From: Sphingorhabdus sp. YGSMI21
Lineage (GTDB): Bacteria > Pseudomonadota > Alphaproteobacteria > Sphingomonadales > Sphingomonadaceae
Direction: 5' to 3'
DNA length: 64,000 nucleotides
Assembly (NCBI RefSeq): GCF_002776575.1
Contig: NZ_CP022548.1
Span: 573,001-637,000, forward strand
Both the position numbers and the translations under genes were made by a program. Of this stretch, positions 27,418 through 35,389 are shown piece by piece. The number at the start of each line of letters is the position of its first letter. Position 1 is the stretch's first letter. The notes below the pieces were generated by a model. The model saw only the letters and a list, made by a program, of their open reading frames with translations. It was not told where the DNA came from and made no database searches.

Positions 27418-28299
27418 CTACCAGTAGAAAAACACGCTGATGATATGCGCGGTGAGCGAGGCGATCAGCGCGAAAGTCATCGGGACATGGATATAGAGCC
27501 AGACCTGCAGCATCGCCTTGAGCTTCAGATGGCGGCGGACGCGGCCCAGCGTGGATTCCTTTTTCTCGAGCAGGGCCTCGACCTTGTCGAGCGGATCATC
27601 GCCGCCCATTTTCGGCTGATAGGCCCGCTCGCGGCGCAGGTCGGCCTGCGCCTGGCGGGTGGCGCAATCGGGATATTTGCCGGAAATGCGGCGGAAGAAA
27701 CCGCCGCCAAACGGATCCTGTTCGAGCGACTGCAGCACCAAAGTGGCATGTTCCGACGATAGCGGCTGCGCCGCCTCGTGCAGCTGCCGGTCGAGCGAGC
27801 GGAGATTTTCGAGCATCTCGGTCTCGGTCATCTCGTCGCGATTGTCGGACAGCGCCTTGGGAATGGTCATATAGAAATAGATGCCGACAATGCCGGAAAT
27901 GATCACAATCATCATGAACAGATAGGCGGCGGTATGGATATTCCAGCCAAGCTGGAAACCGGTATGCAGCGTGCCGATCACGATCAGGCTGAGGCCGAGA
28001 TAGATATGCGCGGAGGTCCACGCCTTGAGCGACCACTGGCCCGGCGTCATCGCCCGCTTGCGCACGCCCAGCATGGTCAGCCAAAGGATCAGCAGCGCGC
28101 CGATCGTGCCCAGCGTATAGCCGTACCAGCTACCGCCATTGTGGCGCGGCGACACATCGACAAGCAGATAGCTGACGATACAGACCAGCATGATCGCCGA
28201 GGAAATCTTCAGCCAGCGGAAACCGGCATGTTTCAGAAAGCCGTCGTGCATCGCGACTTTCTTGCGGTTTGACGGGGCGGGGATGGCGTTGCTGGCCAT
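27418..28299 (-). CDS. five-helix membrane protein, probable bis-b-haem electron conduit
   Basis: A 293-residue integral membrane protein with helices at about 31-49, 60-79, 96-113, 123-144 and 265-290, and a charged cytoplasmic-looking loop at about 150-262. Helix 3 carries H98 and H112, and helix 5 carries H271 and H285: two H-X13-H pairs, the arrangement that holds two stacked b-haems in ferric reductase/NOX domains. There is no FAD/NAD domain of its own. GAGGGGAG precedes the ATG. Its neighbours supply a flavin/Fe-S module upstream and a decaheme module downstream. Haem binding is inferred from spacing. Confidence 0.78.
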   Translation of the reverse strand: MASNAIPAPSNRKKVAMHDGFLKHAGFRWLKISSAIMLVCIVSYLLVDVSPRHNGGSWYGYTLGTIGALLILWLTMLGVRKRAMTPGQWSLKAWTSAHIYLGLSLIVIGTLHTGFQLGWNIHTAAYLFMMIVIISGIVGIYFYMTIPKALSDNRDEMTETEMLENLRSLDRQLHEAAQPLSSEHATLVLQSLEQDPFGGGFFRRISGKYPDCATRQAQADLRRERAYQPKMGGDDPLDKVEALLEKKESTLGRVRRHLKLKAMLQVWLYIHVPMTFALIASLTAHIISVFFYW

Positions 28300-28342
28300 T
28301 ATAGGGCTCCCCTCTTGGCTGCGGGTTTGGTGATTGGATGTA

Positions 28343-28411
28343 CGGTTCGTCCTGAGCCTGTCGAAGCACCGCGTCTTGCCATCTTTCCTTCGACAAGCTC
28401 AGGACGAACGG
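28343..28411. repeat. dispersed palindromic repeat, copy C
   Basis: Arms at 28343-28366 and 28388-28411 are the same element as at 5437-5530 and 14145-14204. The inner spacer is 21 nt. This copy lies in the 133-nt gap between the flavoprotein/Fe-S gene and the b-type membrane gene, inside what otherwise looks like one operon, and could be an RNA processing or attenuation point. Confidence 0.85.
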
Positions 28412-28432
28412 GATGTTGCAAAAACAAACAGA

Positions 28433-30883
28433 TCACACCTCTTCCCCTTCCAGCTTGGAGACGGTGAGAAACTCCTCCGGTGCGACGCGGATCGCTGCGC
28501 CGGTCGGACAGGCGCGAACGCAGGCGGGTCCACCCTTGATCCCGGCGCACATATCGCATTTAATCGCTTTCTTCGGTTTTTCGACCGCAGGATCGCTATG
28601 TTCGGCGCTCCAGACCTTGTCGGGTTCGCCCGGCCCCGGACCGGCGCCGAAGAACAGCCAGCTGAGCAGACCCGGCTTCTTCGGCGGCACCTTGTCCATG
28701 CGGATCACCCCATAGGGGCAATAGCGCTGGCAATTGCCGCAGCCGATGCAGCTTTCGTCGATGAACACCTCGCCGTCGGGACCGCGGTGAATCGCGTCGG
28801 GCGGACAGTCGGACATGCAGTGCGGATGCTCGCAATGGCGGCAGCTGGTCGGTACGTGGAGATGGGCGTAGGTTTTTCCCGCCTCGCGATCGAGCCGCGA
28901 CAGGCCTTCGTGGCTGTCGGCGCAGGCCTTCTCGCAATTGTCACAGCCGACGCACAGATTCTCGTCGATCAGCAGCACGTCGGTGGCTTCGCCAATCCCA
29001 TTGTCGACGAGGAAATTGGCAATGCCCGAATACATGTCGACGACGCCCGAAAAGCTGTCCTTCTTCGCTTCGACAAAGGCGTTGATATCCTGGCGCGCGG
29101 CCATTTCCTGTTTCGCCTTGCGCATCAGGTCGGGGTGGGCGTCGAGCACTTTCTTGAACGCGTCGCCGCTGATCTTGATCACTTCCGACTTGATCGCCGC
29201 CTTGACCGTCGCGGTGCGATAGCCCCCGGCAATCAGCGTCATTTCCCCGACATAGGATCCGGCCGGCAGATAAGAGAGGAACACCGGCTTGCCGCCGATC
29301 TGTTTCTCGACGACCATCGACCCGACGCGAATGACGTAAATATCATTGCCCTCGGCGCCTTCCTCGATGATCGTCTCGCCAGCGCGAACGTTGATGATCT
29401 CGCTGGATTCGACGACCTCGGCAATATCCTCCTTGGTCAGGCCGGAACCGAACATCTGCAGCAATTGCCGCTCGGTGGAAATGCGGGTGATGGCGCGTTT
29501 GGCCGCCGGCACCGATGCCTGCAGTTTCAGCGCAGCGGTGCGCGGGATTTCCACCACGATAACATCCTCGGCCGCCTTGATCGTAGCGCCGCGACGTCGC
29601 CCGGAAATCAGGCCGACCTCGCCGAAGATCGAACCCTGTTCAATCGGCACGGTGATCGAGGGATCGTCGGGATTGATTTCCACCGCGACCGAACCCTGGG
29701 CGATGGCGAACAGCGAACTGCCCGGATCGCTGCGTTCGAAAATCGTCTCGCCGCTGCCATAGCTTTGCGGCTCGCTATCGAGCATGAATTCCCGCATCTG
29801 CAAGGGCGAGAGCTCGTTGAGAATGGTCACATTGGCGCAGAAGAATTCCAGCCATTCATCGACCGTCCGGCCTCTGGGCAGGCTGGCAAATTTGGCTTCG
29901 AGTATGGGCTCGTCGGCGGGCTTCAGATCGCTATTGCCGTTGATAAACTCGATGACATCATAGCCCTGGTTCATGCAGTGCTTGATCAGCGGATAGCCGG
30001 CGAGCGCGCCGATGACATAAATGCCCTTCTTGGTGCTTTCGAAGGCCGGTGACAATTTGGGATAGGCCTCGCGGTCCTCGCTGGTAAATTCGATCCCGCA
30101 TTCCTCGACGAATTTGCGCGGTGGCGCGCTGCCCATGCGCGCGATGATCCGGTCGCATTTGATCACTTCCTGGCCGTCGCGGGTTTCCAGCACCAGCTCG
30201 CCATCCCTGACCTCGGCCGGCGTGGTCTCGTTGCGGATCATCACCTTGCCCTGCTCGCCCGCTTCCATCAGCAGCTTCACATTGGCTTTCTTGGCCCGGG
30301 CAAATTCGGCCGAGCGGTTGAGAATGGTCACGACATTATTCTGCGCGGCATCGGCCGCCAGACCCAGCGCATTCTCGATTCCCGCATCACCGGAACCGAT
30401 CACGGTGATATGCTCATCATAATATTCGCCAGGATCGTCGAGCTGATATTGTACCAGCTTGTTGTCGCCGCCGGGGCAGCGCATCAGATTGGGATTGCCC
30501 TGCGTCCCGATCGCCATGACGATGGTTTCGGCCAGCACCGTATCGCCGTTTTTCAGGGTGATGGTGAAATTGCTTTCTTCGCCCTCGATCTTCACCGGTT
30601 CGGCATTATACATGACATTGACGCCGCGCTCTGCGGTCTGCTCGTCCCAGGTGCCGAGAATATCCTCGCGCTTCCCAGCGTCAAAATCCATGTCCGAGCG
30701 CAGCACCAGCTGGCTCGGCGTCGCCATGACATGCTTGCCCTTCTGATATTTGTAGATGGTGTCGGAAAGATGGTCGGTTTTTTCCAGCAGCACATGGTTC
30801 AGCTTCAGCTGCGCAGCGCGCCCAGCCGCGCTCATGCCCGCTGGTCCGGACCCGATAATGACTACTCGAAACTTGTCCGACAC
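28433..30883 (-). CDS. FAD/NAD(P) oxidoreductase with two cNMP-binding domains and four [4Fe-4S] motifs
   Basis: An 816-residue fusion. Residues 1-320: thioredoxin-reductase-like flavoprotein with GSGPAG (11-16) and a second GSGDAG (163-168) for NAD(P)H. About 370-450 and 495-580: two cyclic-nucleotide-binding domains, each with an intact phosphate cassette (FGEVGLISGRRRGATI; VGEMTLIAGGYRTATV, both keeping the key Arg). About 644-792: four ferredoxin-type Cys groups (CVGCDNCEKAC, CRHCEHPHCMSDC, CIGCGNCQRYC, CDMC...CVRAC) as in NrfC/PsrB/DmsB electron-transfer subunits. The GTG at 30883 is chosen because GGGGGGAAG precedes it; an ATG at 30928 has no ribosome site. First gene of the cluster. 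Confidence 0.9.
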   Translation of the reverse strand: MSDKFRVVIIGSGPAGMSAAGRAAQLKLNHVLLEKTDHLSDTIYKYQKGKHVMATPSQLVLRSDMDFDAGKREDILGTWDEQTAERGVNVMYNAEPVKIEGEESNFTITLKNGDTVLAETIVMAIGTQGNPNLMRCPGGDNKLVQYQLDDPGEYYDEHITVIGSGDAGIENALGLAADAAQNNVVTILNRSAEFARAKKANVKLLMEAGEQGKVMIRNETTPAEVRDGELVLETRDGQEVIKCDRIIARMGSAPPRKFVEECGIEFTSEDREAYPKLSPAFESTKKGIYVIGALAGYPLIKHCMNQGYDVIEFINGNSDLKPADEPILEAKFASLPRGRTVDEWLEFFCANVTILNELSPLQMREFMLDSEPQSYGSGETIFERSDPGSSLFAIAQGSVAVEINPDDPSITVPIEQGSIFGEVGLISGRRRGATIKAAEDVIVVEIPRTAALKLQASVPAAKRAITRISTERQLLQMFGSGLTKEDIAEVVESSEIINVRAGETIIEEGAEGNDIYVIRVGSMVVEKQIGGKPVFLSYLPAGSYVGEMTLIAGGYRTATVKAAIKSEVIKISGDAFKKVLDAHPDLMRKAKQEMAARQDINAFVEAKKDSFSGVVDMYSGIANFLVDNGIGEATDVLLIDENLCVGCDNCEKACADSHEGLSRLDREAGKTYAHLHVPTSCRHCEHPHCMSDCPPDAIHRGPDGEVFIDESCIGCGNCQRYCPYGVIRMDKVPPKKPGLLSWLFFGAGPGPGEPDKVWSAEHSDPAVEKPKKAIKCDMCAGIKGGPACVRACPTGAAIRVAPEEFLTVSKLEGEEV

Positions 30884-31124
30884 GCGCTTGCTTCCCCCCT
30901 TTGCTTCTCCCGACCAACGCACCCTCATACGTCAAAGCGATCCGGTTCAGCTTGTAATTCGGCTTTAGCGCGACCCAAAAGATTGAACTTTGGCAGTATC
31001 TTACCAAAAAGCCCCTCCATTGCCAGTGCAAAATGTCACAGCTATCTCCGTGCTTGTCAGGCAGGGAACGGCTCCTTATCCCTGCGCGGGAACAAGGACC
31101 TGCAAAACAGCTTGAGGACAGACC
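30884..31124. promoter_or_regulatory. divergent promoter region of the redox cluster
   Basis: This gap serves the flavoprotein gene leftward and the CcmI-like TPR gene rightward. Ribosome sites are visible at both ends (GGGGGGAAG on the minus strand; TTGAGGA before 31125). I looked for a CRP/FNR-type dyad and found no convincing TGTGA/TCACA pair, so the regulator is open. Confidence 0.45.
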
Positions 31125-32081
31125 ATGGCGAAACCAGCTCCATCGATTAACATCAGCCGCATCGCGTTGATAGTTGCGGCCCTGCTGGCGCTGGGAGCGG
31201 TCGCTGTGCAGGTCTATCGCAGCATGAATGACGAAACCGGCGCCAGCACCACGCTTGCCGGGACCGAGACCGAAACGGCGCCCAGCGTCGACGAGGTCAT
31301 CGACGGCCTTGAAAAGAAGCTGCAGGAAAATCCTGACGATGCGGAAAGCTGGCGGATGCTGGGCTGGAGCTATTTCGAGACCGGGAAATTTGCGGAATCG
31401 GCTACAGCGATGAAGCGCGCGACAACGCTCGATTCCGACAATCCGGAATATTGGTCGATGCTGGGAGAAGCCCTGGTCATGTCGAGCAACGGACAGCAGG
31501 TGCCCGCCGATGCCGCGGCCGCTTTCCGCAATGCCCTGAAACATGACCCGAAAGATCCGCGCGCGCGCTATTTCCTCGCGGTAGAAAAAGATATGGCCGG
31601 CGACCACAGGGGCGCGATCAACGACTGGTTCGCGCTGCTCGAAGACACACCCGCCGACGCGCCTTATGCCGCGGATATCCGGCGTGTCATCGGGCAGGTG
31701 GCAGAAAATGAAGGCATCGACGTAGCCGCACGGCTTGCCAAGGCAGCCCCAGCTGCACCAACCGGCGGCATCACCACCGACGGCCCCGCAGTCGCCACAG
31801 CGGCGATTCCCGGTCCCAGCCGCCAGCAGATGCAGGAAGCAGCCGCACTGCCGCCCGGCCAGCAGGAAGCGATGATTGCCAATATGGTCGACGGGCTCGA
31901 CAAGCGACTGCAAGCCGACCCCAATGATGCCAACGGCTGGATCATGCTGATCCGCAGCCGCATGCAGCTGGGCCAGACGGTGCAGGCAAAGCAGGCACTG
32001 GATCGCGGGCTGAAGGCGTTCAAAAATGATGGTGCAGAGGCGAAGCGGATCAGGGAAGCGGCGGCGGCACTCGGCGTCTAG
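31125..32081 (+). CDS. TPR protein resembling cytochrome c biogenesis factor CcmI
   Basis: A 318-residue protein with an N-terminal membrane anchor (about 11-29) and a periplasmic region of TPR units: VIDGLEKKLQENPDDAESWRMLGWSYFETGKFAESATAMKRA and a second block near 270-310 (LDKRLQADPNDANGWIMLIRSRMQLGQ). The DGLEKKLQxNPDDxExWxxLG phrase is typical of the CcmI/CcmH TPR module, which presents apocytochromes for haem attachment. It is divergent from the flavoprotein gene of a cluster encoding a decaheme cytochrome, which suits that role. No other ccm gene is nearby. Confidence 0.78.
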   Translation: MAKPAPSINISRIALIVAALLALGAVAVQVYRSMNDETGASTTLAGTETETAPSVDEVIDGLEKKLQENPDDAESWRMLGWSYFETGKFAESATAMKRATTLDSDNPEYWSMLGEALVMSSNGQQVPADAAAAFRNALKHDPKDPRARYFLAVEKDMAGDHRGAINDWFALLEDTPADAPYAADIRRVIGQVAENEGIDVAARLAKAAPAAPTGGITTDGPAVATAAIPGPSRQQMQEAAALPPGQQEAMIANMVDGLDKRLQADPNDANGWIMLIRSRMQLGQTVQAKQALDRGLKAFKNDGAEAKRIREAAAALGV

Positions 32082-32339
32082 CCAAGAATCTACCGCTTTT
32101 TATGCTGCAGGGGCGGCGCTGATTTCTATTAAGGCGTTGGCTGCCCGCCTGCAACATCATGCGCGAGAAGTTAAGTTACATCTATTTACGCGGCATATCA
32201 TTGTGTCGTTGGCATAATTCTCTATTGCTGGACGAAAATGGCCTAATCGCCGCATAGATTTTCAGTCCTCGAGAAAAAATTTGAATGCAAATATGATTTT
32301 GATAGTAGCATCCTCACCCGTAACAATCGTTGAATTCTC

Positions 32340-32687
32340 TTGACCGACCTGTCCAAACAAAGACTAGATCGCTTCGTGCTGATCGTAGCCAAAACGCGGC
32401 GCCAGATATCCCAGCATTTCTTTGACAATCTGGGCATTCCGGCCGCGCCCTGCCTCGATATCCTGCTGGCACTGCATTCTGCCAAGGGCGCGCCGATGAA
32501 CGAAGCGGAAATTTCCGACTATATCTCCAGCGGGCCTTCGGTAACGCGCCGTTATCTCGATCTGATGGTCAGCAAGGGACTGATTGAAACGGATGACGGC
32601 AATATCCGGCTGACCGCCAGCGGTAACAAGGAACTGGACGGCGTCATGGCGCAATTTCATACGGATTTCATCGAGCAAATCCTCTAG
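32340..32687 (+). CDS. MarR-like winged-helix DNA-binding protein
   Basis: A 115-residue protein with a winged-helix pattern: LDILLALHSAKGAPMNEAEISDYISSGPSVTRRYLDLMVSKGLIETDDGNIRLTASG, in which helix 3 (SVTRRYLDLMVSKGLI) is the likely recognition helix. It opens at a TTG with no in-frame ATG near the start and a poor ribosome site, so expression may be low or the start uncertain. It stands alone between the CcmI-like gene and the convergent AMP nucleosidase gene. The target is unknown. Confidence 0.68.
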   Translation: MTDLSKQRLDRFVLIVAKTRRQISQHFFDNLGIPAAPCLDILLALHSAKGAPMNEAEISDYISSGPSVTRRYLDLMVSKGLIETDDGNIRLTASGNKELDGVMAQFHTDFIEQIL

Positions 32688-32855
32688 TCCGGACGTCCTG
32701 ACGGGAGGCCGGTCGCATTCCGCGCCAGCCCCTCGGCATCGCCGGCGCTTGCCAGCAGAACCAGTTGAACTGGCGGCTCGGAACACTGATTCCACTTTAC
32801 CGCGAAATGATTTCCTCAAAGCGCCGGGTTAAATCCTTCACTTTGCCTTGGCCAT

Positions 32856-32879
32856 GTCCTCTCCCCAGGGGGAGAGGAC
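32856..32879. repeat. GGGAGAGG palindrome, copy 2
   Basis: Perfect 11-bp arms GTCCTCTCCCC and GGGGAGAGGAC around an AG centre. The core CCTCTCCC/GGGAGAGG is shared with 22248-22269. It lies 5 nt beyond the AMP nucleosidase stop (minus strand) and lacks a U-tract, so it could protect the mRNA end rather than terminate. Confidence 0.7.
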
Positions 32880-32884
32880 TATGC

Positions 32885-34327
32885 CTACCTAAACAAAGGT
32901 TCGCCAAAGCTCCGCAGCTTGCGGCTGTGCAACGTGCCTTCATCCGCCTCTTTCGCCAGCAGATCGATGGCGCGCAGGCCGATGGCGAGATGCTGGCCGA
33001 CCCGCTCCTGATAAAAGGCATCGGCCATACCGGGCAGCTTGATTTCTCCGTGCAGCGGTTTGTCCGAGGCGCAGAGCAGCGTCCCGTAGGGCACGCGGTA
33101 GCGATAGCCATTGGCGGCGACCGTGGCGCTTTCCATGTCGATGGCGATGGCGCGCGACTGGTTGAGGCGACGGGCGATCTGCTCGAAGCGCAGTTCCCAG
33201 TTGCGGTCGCCGGTGGTCACCACTGTGCCGGTGCGCAATTGCTGCTTGAGCTTGGACTTGTCGATGCCGGTCTCTTCCTGCACCGCCTGGGTCAGGGCAA
33301 GCTGCACCTCCGCGATCGTCGGCAACGGGATGCTGGGCGGCAGCACGTCGTCGAGCACATTGTCGTCGCGCAAATAGGCGTGGGCGAGGACATAGTCGCC
33401 GAGCCGCTGGGTCCGTCGCAGCGCGCCACAATGGCCGATCATCAGCCAGACATGCGGACGCAGCACCGCGAGATGGTCGGTGATCGTCTTGGCATTGCTC
33501 GGGCCGACACCGATATTGACCAGGGTCACGCCGGGACGGCCGTCGCCGCGGACCAGATGATAGGCCGGCATTTGCGGCGGCTTGGCGATCGGAGGAGCCG
33601 ATGGCTTGCCATCCTTGCCGGTGATCCGGTTGCCCGGCTCGACCAGTATCCTGGCCTTGCCCGATTTCACTTCGGCGAGGCCATATTCAATAAATTCGTC
33701 AACATAGCGCTGATAGTTGGTGAACAGGATGAACGGCTGGAAATGGCCGGGATCGGTCGCGCAATAATGGCGAATCCGGTGCAGCGAATAATCGACCCGT
33801 TCGGCCGTAAACAGCGCCAGCGCGGAAGCTTCCTCGCCCTGGAAAATCTGGCCACCGTCGACGATCTCGTCATTGGTCTTGACCAGATTCGGCGTGTGAA
33901 AATAATTGGGCAGCTTTTCCTTTTTCGCGCGGTCCAGGCCAGCGCCCGCATCCTCCAGCGCGAAGGCCAGCGGGATCGGCGTGTCGGACAGCTCCACCCA
34001 GATTTTCGCGGTGAATGTGCTGTCGATCCGCTGCAGCTGGTCCAGCAGATATTCGCGGTACAGCTTCGGCTCAGTAACTGTCGTGCGATATGTGTTGATA
34101 TCGGCGAGATGGCCGGACGCCAGATGGCTGGTTTCGGTCGCCTGATCGGCGGGAATTTCAACGCTGATCTGCGGATACAGGCCCTGCTGCCGGTCATCCT
34201 TGGCCAGCTTCGATGTCGCGTAGCGGCGAAAGCGGGCGGCGGTGATTTCAATTTGTTCGGCGTATAGTTTTTCAAGCAGGGCCACGGCTTCGGCAGGCGT
34301 GGCGCATAGAGTAGATTGGGTTGTCAT
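32885..34327 (-). CDS. amn: AMP nucleosidase
   Basis: A 480-residue enzyme that splits AMP into adenine and ribose 5-phosphate, adjusting adenylate pools. The N-terminal regulatory domain has VEIPADQATETSHLASGHLADINTY. The C-terminal nucleoside-phosphorylase-fold domain has NIGVGPSNAKTITDHLAVLRP, MIGHCGALR, AIDMESATVAANGYRYRVPYGTLLCASDKPLHGE. Length and motifs match bacterial Amn throughout. It begins 55 nt downstream of the ATP12-like gene, the end of a long operon on the same strand, but probably has its own promoter. Confidence 0.95.
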   Translation of the reverse strand: MTTQSTLCATPAEAVALLEKLYAEQIEITAARFRRYATSKLAKDDRQQGLYPQISVEIPADQATETSHLASGHLADINTYRTTVTEPKLYREYLLDQLQRIDSTFTAKIWVELSDTPIPLAFALEDAGAGLDRAKKEKLPNYFHTPNLVKTNDEIVDGGQIFQGEEASALALFTAERVDYSLHRIRHYCATDPGHFQPFILFTNYQRYVDEFIEYGLAEVKSGKARILVEPGNRITGKDGKPSAPPIAKPPQMPAYHLVRGDGRPGVTLVNIGVGPSNAKTITDHLAVLRPHVWLMIGHCGALRRTQRLGDYVLAHAYLRDDNVLDDVLPPSIPLPTIAEVQLALTQAVQEETGIDKSKLKQQLRTGTVVTTGDRNWELRFEQIARRLNQSRAIAIDMESATVAANGYRYRVPYGTLLCASDKPLHGEIKLPGMADAFYQERVGQHLAIGLRAIDLLAKEADEGTLHSRKLRSFGEPLFR

Positions 34328-34382
34328 GCAGTCTCCGTTACAGTTTCAACCCTTTAACGGAAAAACCGGACAAAGGGAAAAA

Positions 34383-35081
34383 CTAACTACGGGATAGATC
34401 GAGAAAGCGGGCCGCCGCATCGAATTCGGCTTTTTTGCGATCCCGCAGGGCAACCGCCTGATCGTCGCGCCCCCATTGCCGTTCCTGCCAAAGCTCTTCG
34501 AGATTGACCAATGGCCAGAGCGTTTCGGTGTCGTGGGCCTGTTCAACGAGGCCCAGCGTGGCAATCAGCGAGCCGGACAGGCCGACAAGCGACAGCATCG
34601 CGGCGATGGTGAAGCCATGCTGTGCCTCGACCGCCGCGGTCAGACGGGCAACAGTTTCTTCCGGCTGTGCCTGGTAGCGGATGCCGTGGATCAGGTTGAA
34701 CCCCACATCATAGCGTTGCCGCGCCCATTCGAGCAGCGGGTCCCAATGTTCGGCCTGATGGTCGATCAGCGCCTGCTGCCCCTCGTCGGCACGATAATAG
34801 AGCATGTCGCTGTCGGCAAAAGCCGCGATACGGGAGACGATCCGCGCGCGTTCGTTGCCGACCTGGTCCAGCGCGCCTTGCGCAAGAGCCGTGAGCGGCA
34901 TGGAAGCCGGGACAATATCCTCATCCTGCGCAGCCCATTCCGCCGCGATCGCGTCGGCGAGCGCGGGGGCCGGGACAGCCAGCGGATTACGCTGCGGCGT
35001 CTTCATAGGACGCCCGTCGAGCGTTATGGCAAAGGTGTCACCGGCCGGCGACACCGATGCTTCCTTGTAAAATCGCTTCAT
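34383..35081 (-). CDS. ATP12-family F1-ATPase assembly chaperone
   Basis: A 232-residue ATP12-type chaperone, which binds free F1 alpha subunit during ATP synthase assembly in mitochondria and alphaproteobacteria. It opens with MKRFYKEASVS, has the substrate-like ITLDGRPMKTPQRNPLAVP strand and AEWAAQDEDIVPASMPLTALAQGALD, and ends at LSLVGLSGSLIATLGL plus helices. The start at 35081 overlaps the previous stop as ATGA, so the two are translationally coupled. Last gene of the long operon. Confidence 0.93.
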   Translation of the reverse strand: MKRFYKEASVSPAGDTFAITLDGRPMKTPQRNPLAVPAPALADAIAAEWAAQDEDIVPASMPLTALAQGALDQVGNERARIVSRIAAFADSDMLYYRADEGQQALIDHQAEHWDPLLEWARQRYDVGFNLIHGIRYQAQPEETVARLTAAVEAQHGFTIAAMLSLVGLSGSLIATLGLVEQAHDTETLWPLVNLEELWQERQWGRDDQAVALRDRKKAEFDAAARFLDLSRS

Positions 35082-35389
35082 GGGGCGTCTGCGCCTTCTG
35101 CCGCTTTCGCGATTTCTTCCTCGGCAACCCGCGCCCGGATATATTTGCGGATGATCCAGACCGGCATGACCCACATTTGCATAAGGCCGAGAATGATCAG
35201 CACATAGCCGGCCGGACCCGGAACCGGCGGCAGCTTGTCCAGCGCGATCGCCAGACCCAGCATCACCAGTACCACGCCGAGCAAGCGGATGATGCTGATC
35301 AGCCAGTGCACGGCTTTCGCCTGCTTTTCCTTCTCCGGATCGGGAATATATTCGTCGCGTTCGGCCTGCTCTTCGATCGGATCGGTCAT
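35078..35389 (-). CDS. small two-helix membrane protein
   Basis: A 103-residue protein with an acidic N-terminus, two membrane helices (about 31-51 and 58-79) separated by LPPVPGPAGY, and a charged tail. I do not recognise a named family. ATGA overlaps join it to the HAD gene upstream and the ATP12 gene downstream, so it is certainly translated within the operon. A link to ATP synthase assembly is suggested only by position. Confidence 0.75.
   Translation of the reverse strand: MTDPIEEQAERDEYIPDPEKEKQAKAVHWLISIIRLLGVVLVMLGLAIALDKLPPVPGPAGYVLIILGLMQMWVMPVWIIRKYIRARVAEEEIAKAAEGADAP

Noticed and set aside
25207..27762. Very long plus-strand frame (851 codons) opposite the phosphodiesterase, decaheme and b-type genes
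   Set aside because: It spans three real minus-strand genes with firm motifs. High GC keeps the antisense frame open; no domain is visible in its product.
30884..31124. CRP/FNR-type operator in the redox cluster promoter
   Set aside because: A half-site-like TGTCACA is visible but no paired half at the right distance, so no operator is called.
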